64,000 bases of DNA from Micromonospora olivasterospora (GCF_007830265.1 NZ_VLKE01000001.1:1240001-1304000), one strand, 5' to 3'; counted from the stretch's first letter, positions 41,643-50,537 are shown. The notes: a model not told the origin generated them from the letters alone. Numbers and translations are program-made.

Positions 41643-42227
41643 ATGGCCGAGCGCGGGGACGAGACCCTGGTACACACGTTGAAGAAGGTCGCCGCCGTGC
41701 TCAAGCAGTCCGAGATCCCGTTCGCGCTCGGCGGCAGCTTCGCCGTGTACGCCCACGGCGGGCACTCCAGCGACCACGACGTCGACTTCCTGATCCGGGA
41801 GCAGGACGTCGACCGGGCGCTGGAGGCGCTGGTCGAGGCCGGCTTCACCGCGGAGCGCCCGCCGGAGGACTGGCTGGTGAAGGTCTACGACGACGGCCGG
41901 ATGGTGGACCTGATCCACCGCCCGATCGAGACCCCGGTGACGGAGGAGACCTTCGCCGACACGATCATGCGCCCGGTCGACGCGATCCACATGCCCGTGC
42001 TCTCGGCCTCCCAACTGATGGTGCACAAGCTGCTCAGCTTCTCGCAGCACTACTGCGACTTCGCCCGCGCGCTGCCGCTGGCCCGGTCCCTGCGGGAACA
42101 GATCGACTGGGAACGGGTACGGAAGGAGACGCAGCACTCGCCGTACGCGGAGGCGTTCCTGGTGCTGCTCGACCGGCTGGACGTGGTGCCGCACTCCGGC
42201 GCCACCGAGGAGAGGGAGACCGCGTGA
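41643..42227 (+). CDS. Nucleotidyltransferase-fold protein
   Basis: A 194-residue protein whose N-terminal half has the polymerase-beta nucleotidyltransferase pattern: a G-G-S helix start (FALGGSFAVYAHGG) followed by D-x-D (SDHDVDFLI), and a third Asp in GRMVDLIHRP. Families of this kind (MNT-like, or the aminoglycoside-type group) transfer nucleotides to proteins or small molecules; the acceptor here is unknown. It is the first gene of a coupled cluster, with its stop overlapping the next start by 4 bases (GTGA). Confidence 0.78.
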   Translation: MAERGDETLVHTLKKVAAVLKQSEIPFALGGSFAVYAHGGHSSDHDVDFLIREQDVDRALEALVEAGFTAERPPEDWLVKVYDDGRMVDLIHRPIETPVTEETFADTIMRPVDAIHMPVLSASQLMVHKLLSFSQHYCDFARALPLARSLREQIDWERVRKETQHSPYAEAFLVLLDRLDVVPHSGATEERETA

Positions 42228-42520
42228 GTGAGCACCACGCACGCGCCGCCGGGACGCCGGCCGGCGCCGCCGGCCCGCCCGACGAGTACGTCGAGGCCGA
42301 GATCCACCGCATGCTGGCCGAGGACCCGGACGTCGCCGAACAGGGGATCACGGTCGTTCTCACGGAGCGCGGGCTCGTCCTCTACGGCGAGGTGGAGAGC
42401 CCGCACCGGCGCGAGGAGATCCTGCGCCGCGTGGCCGAACGCTTCCCGGACGTGCCGATCAGCAGCGACATCGGGGTGATCCGGACCCAGGCGCCCACGC
42501 AGATCGAGCAGTTGCCGTGA
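42224..42520 (+). CDS. BON-domain protein
   Basis: A 98-residue protein with one BON domain (about 22-90): YVEAEIHRMLAEDPDVAEQGITV (helix and strand), LVLYGEVESPHRREEILRRVAERFP (strand-helix). BON modules bind phospholipid or cell-envelope surfaces in osmY-like proteins, but this copy has no signal peptide and is presumably cytosolic. It is coupled to the upstream nucleotidyltransferase by a GTGA overlap. Confidence 0.85.
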   Translation: MSEHHARAAGTPAGAAGPPDEYVEAEIHRMLAEDPDVAEQGITVVLTERGLVLYGEVESPHRREEILRRVAERFPDVPISSDIGVIRTQAPTQIEQLP

Positions 42521-42530
42521 GGGAGGTCGA

Positions 42531-43292
42531 GTGGTGATCCGGATCGCCGCCGTCGGCGACGTACACATGGACGAGGACGTGGTGGGCCGGTTCCGGCCCG
42601 CCCTGGAGGAGCTGCCCGACTGCGCCGACGCGCTGCTGCTCGCCGGCGACCTGACCCGGCACGGCACGGAGTCCGAGGCGCGCTGCGTGGCCCGCGAGTT
42701 CGGCGGGCTGGGGGTGCCGGTGGTGACCGTGCTCGGCAACCACGACCACCAGTGCGACCAGGTGCCGCAGGTGGTCAAGGTGCTCTCCGACGCCGGTATC
42801 CGCGTGCTGGAGGGCGAGGGGATCGTCCTGGAGTGCGCCGGCGGGCGGCTCGGGGTGGCCGGGGTGAAGGGGTTCGGGGGCGGCTTCGCCGGCCGGTGCG
42901 CCAGCGACTTCGGCGAGCCGGAGATGAAGGCGTTCGTGCGGACCACCAACGACAGCGCCGAGGCGCTGGGCGCGGCGCTGCGCCGCCTGGACTGCGACCT
43001 GCTGGTCGCGCTCACCCACTACTCCCCCGTGCCGGACACCCTGGCCGGCGAGCCCCTGGAGATCTACCCGTTCCTCGGGTCCTACCAGTTGGGGCAGGCG
43101 ATCGACTCCGCGCCGACCGCGCTGGCGCTGCACGGGCACGCGCACGCGGGCAGCGAGCGGGGCACCACCCCGGGCGGGGTGCGGGTACGCAACGTGGCCC
43201 ACCCGGTCATCAAGCAGGCTTACAGCGTCTTCCACCTGGGCGACCACCTGGATCAGGCGGAGGTTTCCCGGATCGGCGCGTCGGGTACCTGA
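42531..43292 (+). CDS. Metallophosphoesterase
   Basis: A 253-residue calcineurin-like phosphoesterase with the full metal set in order: GDVHMDEDVV (D-x-H), LLAGDLTRHG (G-D), VLGNHDHQ (GNHD), LTHYSPVP (H) and LHGHAHAG (G-H-x-H). It is probably a cytosolic phosphodiesterase or phosphatase of unknown substrate. The GTG follows GAGGGAGG with normal spacing. It belongs to the cluster with the nucleotidyltransferase and BON genes. Confidence 0.9.
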   Translation: MVIRIAAVGDVHMDEDVVGRFRPALEELPDCADALLLAGDLTRHGTESEARCVAREFGGLGVPVVTVLGNHDHQCDQVPQVVKVLSDAGIRVLEGEGIVLECAGGRLGVAGVKGFGGGFAGRCASDFGEPEMKAFVRTTNDSAEALGAALRRLDCDLLVALTHYSPVPDTLAGEPLEIYPFLGSYQLGQAIDSAPTALALHGHAHAGSERGTTPGGVRVRNVAHPVIKQAYSVFHLGDHLDQAEVSRIGASGT

Positions 43293-43298
43293 GCAGCC

Positions 43299-43442
43299 AT
43301 GGAGCTGATTCTCTGGATTCTCGCAGTCGTACTCGTGGTCGCCGGCATCCTCGCGCTGTTCCGCCGGCAGATCCTGTGGGGCATCGTCCTCATCGTGGTC
43401 GGGCTGCTGGTCGGCCCGGGCGGCGTCAGCATCTTCAGTTGA
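43299..43442 (+). CDS. GPGG-motif small membrane protein
   Basis: A 47-residue protein, MELILWILAVVLVVAGILAL, then FRRQ, then a second membrane segment (ILWGIVLIVVGLLVGPGG) ending in VSIFS. The two-helix hairpin with the terminal GPGG is a recognised small membrane protein family in actinobacteria. It starts 6 bases after the phosphoesterase stop, so it is probably the last gene of that operon. Its role is unknown. Confidence 0.85.
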   Translation: MELILWILAVVLVVAGILALFRRQILWGIVLIVVGLLVGPGGVSIFS

Positions 43443-43467
43443 CCCGGATAATCCCCTCCACCGACCC

Positions 43468-43586
43468 GCCGGGGTCGTCCTGACCGGGGCTCCGTCCTCC
43501 CAGACTGGAGCGACCCGGCCCAGGACGACCCCGGCGCTCCGCTGTCCCGGGCGCGACGGGCCCCGGCCGACGCCGGGGCCCGTCGC
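43468..43586. terminator. Two hairpins between convergent genes
   Basis: GCCGGGGTCGTCCTG (43468-43482) pairs with 43521-43535 around a 38-base loop. A second perfect 15-bp stem, GCGACGGGCCCCGGC (43553-43567) with 43572-43586 and the loop CGAC, follows. They terminate the plus-strand cluster and the minus-strand M23 remnant. Confidence 0.78.
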
Positions 43587-43590
43587 CGTC

Positions 43591-44037
43591 TCAGCAGCGG
43601 GGGACGCCCGGGATGTAGCCGTCGTAGCCGGTGTAGACGTACGCGTCCGAGACGTAGCGGCCGGCGCCGATCCGGTCCCAGATCGAGCTGGTGCCGTACG
43701 TGCCGGTGACCGTGGTGCCGCTGGTCTGGCACTGGATGGTCACCCGCGCCCCGTCGGCGACGGTGTCGACGGCGGTGTACCCGGTGCCCGGGCCGGAGCG
43801 GACGGTCAGCGGGCTGCCCGCGGTGTTCACCGTGCCGGTCGCGGTGCCGTTGCAGTTGTTGTCGCTGGTGTAGTTCTTCGTGCCCCAGTACAGGGCGAGC
43901 GTGCCGTTGAACCGGACCTGGATGTCGTTGCCGTTGAGCCGCTGCTCGTAGTGCAGGTGCGGCCCCGTGGAGCCGCCGGTGCTGCCGACCCAGCCGATCA
44001 CCCTGCCGATGTTCATATTCTTCAATACGCTGCGCAC
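43591..44037 (-). pseudogene. M23 peptidase/SH3b protein, 5'-truncated remnant
   Basis: The visible frame begins with 10 unrelated residues, then abruptly enters the end of an M23 (LytM) domain, GRVIGWVGSTGGSTGPHLHYEQ, keeping the HxH half of the zinc site but losing the N-terminal half with the first His and Asp, plus any signal peptide. After that come a linker and an SH3b-like domain (GSPLTVRSGPGTGYTAVDTV...YVYTGYDGYIPG). Intact relatives are secreted cell-wall endopeptidases. The break is near 44007; no upstream part is visible before the transport operon, so it is a decayed fragment or an assembly loss. Confidence 0.78.
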
Positions 44038-44176
44038 AGCCTGACAGAAACCTCCAGCCGAAGGAAGTGCCTTCCATCAATCTCCGACCCCTATGAATGG
44101 GAACGCACCCACGCGGGAAGCGCGGGTTTCGGGATTGTTACTTGTCCGTGTCCGATCCGGGGTGGACTGACCCCAA

Positions 44177-44190
44177 TGCAAGCGCTTACA
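44177..44190. promoter_or_regulatory. LacI-type operator TGCAAGCGCTTACA
   Basis: A near-perfect palindrome with the AAGCGCTT centre, 70 bases before the substrate-binding gene. This is the classic actinobacterial LacI/MalR-like operator form; the LacI gene at the end of the transporter operon is the obvious ligand. Confidence 0.82.
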
Positions 44191-44260
44191 TGTGGGGACG
44201 TCCATCGGTACCGGCGCCGGGTCCGACACGGCTGCGCGCCGGCTAGGTAAGGAGAACGGC

Positions 44261-45607
44261 ATGGCGGTCTTTGCCAGACCACGCCAGGCTCTCGCGATCG
44301 CCGGCGTGCTGGGGCTGGCGCTCAGCGTCACCGCCTGTGGCACCGGCAACGACAAGAAGAGCGACAAGGCGGGCTCCGCGGAGTGCGCCGCATACGACAA
44401 GTACAAGGGCCACGACGGCAAGAAGGTGACGATCTACTCGTCCATCCGGGACATCGAGGCCGACCGCCTCGACCAGTCCTGGAAGGCGTTCGAGGACTGC
44501 ACCGGCATCAACATCGACCACGAGGGCAGCGCGGAGTTCGAGGCCCAGCTCGGTGTCCGGGTCGACGGCGGCAACGCCCCCGACCTCGCCTTCATCCCGC
44601 AGCCGGGTCTGCTCAAGCGGTTCGTCGACGCGGGCAAGCTGAAGCCGGTCGGCGCCGACACCAAGGCGATGGCCGAGCAGAACTACTCGGCCGACTGGCT
44701 GAAGTACAGCACCGTGAACGGCCAGCTCTACGGCGCCCCGCTCAGCTCCAACGTGAAGTCGTTCGTGTGGTACTCGCCGAAGACCTTCAAGGAGAAGGGC
44801 TGGACCGTCCCCACCACCTGGGACGAGCTGATCGCCCTGAGCGACAAGATCGCGGCGAGCGGCACCAAGCCGTGGTGCGCCGGCATCGAGTCCGGTGACG
44901 CCACCGGCTGGCCGGCCACCGACTGGATCGAGGACCTGATGCTGCGGACGCAGACCCCCGAGGTCTACGACCAGTGGACCACCCACGGCATCGCGTTCAA
45001 CGACCCGAAGGTGGCCGAGGCCCTCGACAAGGCCGGCCAGATCCTCAAGAACGAGAAGTACGTCAACGGCGGCTTCGGCGGGGTGAAGAGCATCGCCACC
45101 ACCGCCTTCGGTGAGGCCGGTCTGCCGATCACCACCGGCAAGTGCGCCCTGCACCGGCAGGCGTCCTTCTACGCCAACCAGTGGCCGAAGGGCACCACGG
45201 TGGCCGAGGACGGCGACGTCTTCGCGTTCTACTTCCCGGCCGTCGACCCCGCCAAGGGCAAGCCGGTGCTGGGCGGCGGCGAGTTCGTCGCGGCCTTCGC
45301 CGACCGGCCCGAGATCCAGGCGGTGCAGACCTACCTGGCCTCCGGCGAGTACGCCAACAGCCGGGCCAAGATCGGCGACTGGGTGTCGGCGAACAACAAG
45401 CTCGACCTGGCCAACGTGCCGAACCCGGTCGACAAGCTGTCCGTGCAGATCCTCCAGGACCAGAAGACCGTCTTCCGCTTCGACGGTTCCGACCTGATGC
45501 CGGCCGCCGTCGGCGCCGGGACGTTCTGGAAGGGCATGGTCGACTGGATCAACGGCAAGGACACCGCGACCGTGCTCCAGGGCATCGAGAGCAGCTGGCC
45601 GAAGTGA
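44261..45607 (+). CDS. aglE: ABC transporter sugar-binding lipoprotein (alpha-glucoside type)
   Basis: A 448-residue extracellular solute-binding protein (family 1). Lipoprotein signal with lipobox VTAC (ALAIAGVLGLALSVTAC), then the family layout: VTIYSSIRDIEADRLDQSWKAFEDCTGI (with DQSWKAFEDC), GNAPDLAFIPQPG, LYGAPLSSNVKSFVWYSPKTF, TTWDELIALSDKIA and GATGWPATDW-like SGDATGWPATDW. It is similar in layout to AglE-type alpha-glucoside binders. The ATG follows AAGGAGA. It begins a coupled operon with two permeases, a LacI regulator and an alpha-glucosidase, which supports malto-oligosaccharides or sucrose/trehalose-like alpha-glucosides as ligand; the exact sugar is inference. Confidence 0.9.
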   Translation: MAVFARPRQALAIAGVLGLALSVTACGTGNDKKSDKAGSAECAAYDKYKGHDGKKVTIYSSIRDIEADRLDQSWKAFEDCTGINIDHEGSAEFEAQLGVRVDGGNAPDLAFIPQPGLLKRFVDAGKLKPVGADTKAMAEQNYSADWLKYSTVNGQLYGAPLSSNVKSFVWYSPKTFKEKGWTVPTTWDELIALSDKIAASGTKPWCAGIESGDATGWPATDWIEDLMLRTQTPEVYDQWTTHGIAFNDPKVAEALDKAGQILKNEKYVNGGFGGVKSIATTAFGEAGLPITTGKCALHRQASFYANQWPKGTTVAEDGDVFAFYFPAVDPAKGKPVLGGGEFVAAFADRPEIQAVQTYLASGEYANSRAKIGDWVSANNKLDLANVPNPVDKLSVQILQDQKTVFRFDGSDLMPAAVGAGTFWKGMVDWINGKDTATVLQGIESSWPK

Positions 45608-45678
45608 GCTGAGGCGGTGGTCCGGCCCGCGGGCGCGGGCCGGACCACCGGCCGAGCCGTGACCCCGAGGGAGGGTTG

Positions 45679-46728
45679 ATGGAGTTCGACTTCGCCGCGG
45701 AGCAGCCGAAGCTCCTCATGCTGATGTACGGGCTGATCGCGTTCGTCGCGGTGGTCGGGGGCCTGCTGGTGCTCCTCGACGCCGTGCCGGCCTGGTTCGC
45801 CCGGCGCCGCGAGGCACAGCTGTTGGCCGCCTCGGCGAGCGGGGCTCCCGTGCCCCGGCGCCCGAAGCCGCGGGAGGGGATGTTCGCGTTCTTCTTCCTG
45901 CTGCCGGCGGTGCTGCTGCTCCTCGTCGGCCTGGTCGTCCCGGCCGTCCGCACCGTGCTGTTGTCCTTCATGGACGGCAGCAGCGTGGACTGGGTCGGCT
46001 TCCGGAACTACACCTGGATGTTCTCGGAGGACTCGATCGTCCGGGTGCTGACCAACACCCTGGTCTGGGTGTTGCTCGTGCCGCTGGTGGCCACCGCCTT
46101 CGGCCTGCTCTACGCCGTGATGGTGGACCGGGCGCGGTTCGAGTCGGTGGCCAAGTCGCTGATCTTCATGCCGATGGCGATCTCGTTCGTCGGCGCCGCG
46201 ATCATCTGGAAGTTCGTGTACGCCTACCGGGGCGACGGGGAGGAGCAGATCGGCCTGCTCAACCAGATCGTGGTGAGCCTGGGTGGCGAGCCGAGGCAGT
46301 GGCTGCTGGATCCGCCGCTGAACACCCTGCTGCTCATCGTGATCATGGTGTGGATCCAGGCCGGCTTCGCCATGGTGGTGCTCTCCGCCGCGATCAAGGC
46401 CATCCCGGCCGACATCGTGGAGGCCGCCCGGCTCGACGGCGTCAGCCCGTGGCAGATGTTCTGGCAGATCACCCTGCCGAGCATCCGGCCCGCGCTGGTC
46501 GTCGTGGTGGTGACGCTGTCGATCGCCACGCTGAAGGTCTTCGACATCGTCCGGACCGCGACCAACGGCAACTACGACACGAGCGTCATCGCCAACGAGA
46601 TGTACAACCAGGCCTTCCGGTACGGCCAGAACGGCCAGGGCTCGGCGCTGGCGGTGTTCCTGTTCGTCCTGGTGGTCCCGCTCGTGATCTACCAGATCCG
46701 CAACCTGCGCAAGCAGCGGGAGGGCTGA
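45679..46728 (+). CDS. aglF: ABC sugar permease, MalF/AglF type
   Basis: A 350-residue inner-membrane permease with an extra N-terminal helix (LMLMYGLIAFVAVVGGLLVLL) and about six more membrane segments. The cytoplasmic EAA loop is EAARLDGVSPWQMFWQITLP, which docks the ATPase (encoded elsewhere; often shared MsiK-type in actinomycetes). The ATG follows GAGGGAGGG. It is immediately followed by the second permease, 1 base away. Confidence 0.92.
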   Translation: MEFDFAAEQPKLLMLMYGLIAFVAVVGGLLVLLDAVPAWFARRREAQLLAASASGAPVPRRPKPREGMFAFFFLLPAVLLLLVGLVVPAVRTVLLSFMDGSSVDWVGFRNYTWMFSEDSIVRVLTNTLVWVLLVPLVATAFGLLYAVMVDRARFESVAKSLIFMPMAISFVGAAIIWKFVYAYRGDGEEQIGLLNQIVVSLGGEPRQWLLDPPLNTLLLIVIMVWIQAGFAMVVLSAAIKAIPADIVEAARLDGVSPWQMFWQITLPSIRPALVVVVVTLSIATLKVFDIVRTATNGNYDTSVIANEMYNQAFRYGQNGQGSALAVFLFVLVVPLVIYQIRNLRKQREG

Positions 46729-46729
46729 G

Positions 46730-47695
46730 ATGACCACCGCAACGCCCACGCTTCCCGCCGGGGCCCAGGCCACCGGGAAGACCTCCACCGCGGCCGGCCG
46801 CGTCCGCAGGCGGCTGAACAGCCGCACCGCGACCGTGGTCTCGGTCGTCATCGCGGTGCTCTGGACGATCCCGACCTTCGGCCTGTTCGTCTCCTCGTTC
46901 CGGCCGGAGGACCAGATCAAGACCACCGGCTGGTGGACGTTCTTCAGCGACCCGCAGTTCACGCTGGAGAACTACCAGGACGTGCTGTTCGGCGGCTCCT
47001 CGTCGTCCGGGCAGCTCGCCAGCTACTTCATCAACTCGCTGGCGATCACCATCCCGTCGGTGCTGTTCCCGCTGGCCTTCGCCTCGCTGGCCGCGTACGC
47101 GCTGGCCTGGATCAACTTCCGGGGGCGGGACTGGCTCTACATCGCGATCTTCGCGTTGCAGATCGTGCCGCTGCAGATGGCCCTGGTGCCGCTGCTGAGG
47201 TTCTTCTCCACCGGCGTCAGCCTGGGCGGGGTCACCCTGCTGCCCGCCTGGGACCTGGTCGACGAGCAGAAGTTCGCCCAGGTGTGGTTCGCGCACACCT
47301 GCTTCGCGCTCCCGTTCGCGGTCTTCCTGCTGCACAACTTCATCGCGCAGCTGCCCCGGGATCTGATGGAGGCGGCCCGGGTCGACGGTGCCACCCACCC
47401 GAAGATCTTCCGCACCATCGTCCTGCCGCTGATCACCCCGGCCCTGGCGGCCTTCGGCATCTTCCAGTTCCTCTGGGTCTGGAACGACCTGCTGGTCGCG
47501 CTGATCTTCGCCGGAGGCGGCAACGAGACCGCACCGCTGACCGTCCGGCTGGCGGAACTGGCCGGCACCCGCGGGAACGAGTGGCAGCGGTTGACGGCCG
47601 GCGCGTTCGTCTCGATCGTCGTACCGCTGATCGTGTTCCTGTCGCTCCAGCGGTACTTCGTCCGCGGCCTGCTCGCGGGCAGCGTGAAGGGCTGA
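46730..47695 (+). CDS. aglG: ABC sugar permease, MalG/AglG type
   Basis: A 321-residue permease with six predicted membrane helices after a 35-residue cytoplasmic N-terminus. EAA loop: EAARVDGATHPKIFRTIVLP. WTFFSDPQFTLENY and FWVWNDLLVALIF-like LWVWNDLLVALIFAGG are typical of MalG-class proteins. It pairs with the preceding MalF-type permease; no ATP-binding subunit gene lies in the operon, so energy coupling is probably by a shared ATPase such as MsiK. A 15-bp hairpin separates it from the LacI gene. Confidence 0.92.
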   Translation: MTTATPTLPAGAQATGKTSTAAGRVRRRLNSRTATVVSVVIAVLWTIPTFGLFVSSFRPEDQIKTTGWWTFFSDPQFTLENYQDVLFGGSSSSGQLASYFINSLAITIPSVLFPLAFASLAAYALAWINFRGRDWLYIAIFALQIVPLQMALVPLLRFFSTGVSLGGVTLLPAWDLVDEQKFAQVWFAHTCFALPFAVFLLHNFIAQLPRDLMEAARVDGATHPKIFRTIVLPLITPALAAFGIFQFLWVWNDLLVALIFAGGGNETAPLTVRLAELAGTRGNEWQRLTAGAFVSIVVPLIVFLSLQRYFVRGLLAGSVKG

Positions 47696-47702
47696 CCCGG
47701 AC

Positions 47703-47737
47703 GACCGCCGCCGCCCGTGCCGCGGGCGGCGGCGGTC
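47703..47737 (+). terminator. Intercistronic 15-bp hairpin
   Basis: GACCGCCGCCGCCCG (47703-47717) and CGGGCGGCGGCGGTC (47723-47737) are perfect complements around TGCCG, just after the second permease. Without a U-run it may reduce readthrough into lacI/GH13 or protect the transporter mRNA 3' end. Confidence 0.7.
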
Positions 47738-47758
47738 GGTCCCGGAGCTGGGTGAACC

Positions 47759-48817
47759 GTGACGAACATCGATGATGTTGCCCGCCTGGCCGGGGTTTCC
47801 ACGGCCACCGTCTCGCGCGCGCTGCGCGGCCTGCCGACCGTCTCCGCGGCCACCCGCCGCCGGGTGCTCGCCGCCGCCGAGCAACTCCAGTACGCCGTGT
47901 CGCCGAACGCCTCGCGGCTGGCCGGCGGCCGGACGGCCACCGTGGCGGTGGTGGTCCCGCGGATCACCCGTTGGTTCTTCGGCACCGTGGTCGAGGCGGT
48001 CGAGGACACCCTGCACGAGTCCGGATACGACCTGCTGCTCTACAACCTCGACGGCCGGGAACGCACGCGCCAGCGGGTGCTGCGCACCGCCAACCTGCAC
48101 AAGCGGGTCGACGCCGTCATGCTGGTCGCCACCCCGCTGCGGCCCGCCGAGCTGACCGAACTGGCCGCGCTGGGCCTGCCCGGCGTGACGATCAGCTCCG
48201 GCAGTCGGGTGCCCGGCTGGCCCTGCGTCCGCATCGACGACGTGGCCGCCGGGGGCACCGCGACCCGGCACCTGCTCGACCTGGGCCACCGCCGGATCGC
48301 CCACATCTGCGGCGACCCCCACGACGAGCTGGCCCACACCACCCACCTGGACCGGCGGCGGGGCTACCAGGAGGCGCTGCGGGCGGCCGGCATCGTCCCC
48401 GACCCCGGCCTGGACGTCGAGTCCCAGTTCACCATCGACGGCGGCAACCGGGCCACCACCGAGCTGCTGGCCCGGGGTGAGCCGCCGACGGCGATCTTCG
48501 CCGCCTGCGACGAGATGGCGATGGGCGCCGTCCGCGCGCTGCGCGAAGCCGGCCTCCGGGTGCCGCAGGACGTCAGCGTCATCGGCATCGACGACCACGA
48601 CCTGGCCGGCGTGCTCGGGCTGAGCACCATCGCCCAGCCGGCGGCCGAGCAGGGGCGCCTCGCCGCCCAGATCCTGCTGAACCCGCTCGGCGGGCGGGAG
48701 TTGTCCCCGCAGGCCGGGCGGATCCCCGACCCGGGCGACGACCCGGGGGCCGCGCCGGTGATCCTGCCCACTCGACTCGTGGTGCGCGAGTCGACCGCCC
48801 CGCCCCGGGCACACTGA
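47759..48817 (+). CDS. aglR: LacI-family transcriptional regulator
   Basis: A 352-residue LacI/GalR regulator. HTH: IDDVARLAGVSTATVSRALRG; hinge: QLQYAVSPNASRLAGGRT; periplasmic-binding-like effector domain with GLPGVTISSG, LLDLGHRRIAHICG, FAACDEMAMGAVRALREAG and VIGIDDHDLA. It most likely represses the alpha-glucoside operon through the AAGCGCTT operator at 44177-44190 and is induced by the transported sugar or its product. The GTG start is set by the HTH. Confidence 0.92.
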   Translation: MTNIDDVARLAGVSTATVSRALRGLPTVSAATRRRVLAAAEQLQYAVSPNASRLAGGRTATVAVVVPRITRWFFGTVVEAVEDTLHESGYDLLLYNLDGRERTRQRVLRTANLHKRVDAVMLVATPLRPAELTELAALGLPGVTISSGSRVPGWPCVRIDDVAAGGTATRHLLDLGHRRIAHICGDPHDELAHTTHLDRRRGYQEALRAAGIVPDPGLDVESQFTIDGGNRATTELLARGEPPTAIFAACDEMAMGAVRALREAGLRVPQDVSVIGIDDHDLAGVLGLSTIAQPAAEQGRLAAQILLNPLGGRELSPQAGRIPDPGDDPGAAPVILPTRLVVRESTAPPRAH

Positions 48818-48848
48818 CCGGAACGGCTTCGACACACGGGAGAAGACC

Positions 48849-50525
48849 CTGAACACCAACGCGACCCACCAGGAACCGTCCGCCGGCCCGGCCACCGGCT
48901 GGTGGACCGAGGCGGTCATCTACCAGATCTACCCGCGCTCGTTCGCCGACTCCGACGGGGACGGCATGGGCGACCTGCCGGGCATCACGGCCCGCCTCGA
49001 CCACCTCGCCGAGCTGGGCGTGGACGCCGTCTGGCTGTCGCCGTTCTACCCGTCGCCGCAGGCCGACGCCGGGTACGACGTGGCCGACTACCGGGGCGTG
49101 GACCCGCTCTTCGGGCAGCTCGCGGACGCGGACCGCCTGATCGCCGAGGCCCACGACCGGGGGCTCAAGGTGATCGTCGACCTGGTCCCCAACCACACCT
49201 CGTCGGCGCACCGCTGGTTCCGGGCGGCCCTCGCCGCCGCCTCCGGCGACCCCGAACGCGCCCGGTACGTCTTCCGCGACGGTCTCGGACCCGACGGGGA
49301 CCAGCCGCCGAACGACTGGCGGAGCGTCTTCGGCGGGCCGGCCTGGACCCGGGTCACCGACCCGGACGGCCGTCCCGGCCAGTGGTACCTGCACCTGTTC
49401 GACCCGGGCCAGCCCGACCTGAACTGGGACAACCCCGAGGTCCGCGCCGAGTTCCTGGACGTGCTCCGGTTCTGGCTGGACCGCGGGGTGGACGGCTTCC
49501 GGGTGGACGTGGCGCACGGGCTGGTCAAGCAGGCCGACCTGGCGAACTGGCAGGAGCCGCAGGAGATCCTCTCCGGCAGCGAGGCCGACCGGCCGCGCCC
49601 GCCGATGTGGGACCAGGACGGCGTGCACGAGATCTACCGCGAGTGGCGCCGCCTGCTCGACTCGTACCCCGGAGAGCGGATCCTGGTCGCCGAGGCGTGG
49701 GTGGAGCCCGCCGAGCGACTGGTCCGGTACGTCCGGCCCGACGAGATGCACCAGGCGTTCAACTTCGAGTACCTCCAGGCGGCCTGGAGCGCTCCCGCCC
49801 AGTACGCCGTCGTCACCCGCTCGCTGGAGGCCACCGACGCCGTCGGCGCGCCCACCACCTGGGTGCTGTCGAACCACGACGTCGTCCGGCACGCCTCCCG
49901 GCTGGGCCTGCCCGTGGGCACGCCCCGGCCGAACGGCATCGGCGTCGGCGACCCGCAACCCGACGCCGCGCTGGGCCTGCGCCGGGCCCGGGCGGCCACG
50001 CTGCTGATGCTGGCCCTGCCCGGCTCCGCGTACCTGTACCAGGGCGAGGAACTGGGGTTGCCGGAGCACACGACGCTGCCGGACGAGGTGCGTCAGGACC
50101 CGACCTGGGAGCGCAGCGGACACACCGAGCGCGGCCGGGACGGCTGCCGGGTGCCGATCCCGTGGGAGGCCGACGCCCCGTCGTACGGCTTCGGGCCGAC
50201 CGACGCGAGCTGGCTGCCGCAGCCGGCGCTGTGGGCCGAGTACGCCCTGGACCGGCAGCGCGGGGTGCCCGGCTCGACGTACGAGCTGTACCGGACCGCG
50301 CTGCGGCTGCGCCGCGAGCACGCGCTGGGCCGGGGCGCCCTGTACTGGCTCTCCTCCGCCGACGAGGTGCTGCACTTCCGCAACGGCGGGGTGGGCGTGC
50401 TGACGAACTTCGGCGGGCCGGCGGTGCCGCTGCCGTCCGGCGCCGAACCGCTGCACGCCAGCGGCCCGCTGACCGCGGACGGCCTGGTTCCGACGGACGT
50501 CACGGTCTGGTACCGCGCGGCCTGA
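48849..50525 (+). CDS. GH13 alpha-glucosidase (oligo-1,6-glucosidase-like), CTG start
   Basis: About 558 residues. The fold requires the N-terminal strand WWTEAVIYQIYPRSFADSDGD, which lies upstream of the first ATG (48966). In frame, behind GGGAGAAG, is a CTG at 48849, so either CTG is used or GTG/ATG has been misread. Catalytic residues, counted from CTG, are D220 (GFRVDVAH), E282 (LVAEAW) and D344 (LSNHDVVR). It splits alpha-glucosides inside the cell after import by the adjacent ABC system, releasing glucose. Related enzymes act on sucrose, maltose, trehalulose or isomaltose; the specificity cannot be read here. Confidence 0.9.
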   Translation: MNTNATHQEPSAGPATGWWTEAVIYQIYPRSFADSDGDGMGDLPGITARLDHLAELGVDAVWLSPFYPSPQADAGYDVADYRGVDPLFGQLADADRLIAEAHDRGLKVIVDLVPNHTSSAHRWFRAALAAASGDPERARYVFRDGLGPDGDQPPNDWRSVFGGPAWTRVTDPDGRPGQWYLHLFDPGQPDLNWDNPEVRAEFLDVLRFWLDRGVDGFRVDVAHGLVKQADLANWQEPQEILSGSEADRPRPPMWDQDGVHEIYREWRRLLDSYPGERILVAEAWVEPAERLVRYVRPDEMHQAFNFEYLQAAWSAPAQYAVVTRSLEATDAVGAPTTWVLSNHDVVRHASRLGLPVGTPRPNGIGVGDPQPDAALGLRRARAATLLMLALPGSAYLYQGEELGLPEHTTLPDEVRQDPTWERSGHTERGRDGCRVPIPWEADAPSYGFGPTDASWLPQPALWAEYALDRQRGVPGSTYELYRTALRLRREHALGRGALYWLSSADEVLHFRNGGVGVLTNFGGPAVPLPSGAEPLHASGPLTADGLVPTDVTVWYRAA

Positions 50526-50537
50526 CCGGGTGTGCGG

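Noticed and set aside
46586-48919. Long minus-strand frame opposite the permease and LacI genes
   Set aside because: Histidine/Gln/Gly-rich shadow of real genes that have clear families on the plus strand.
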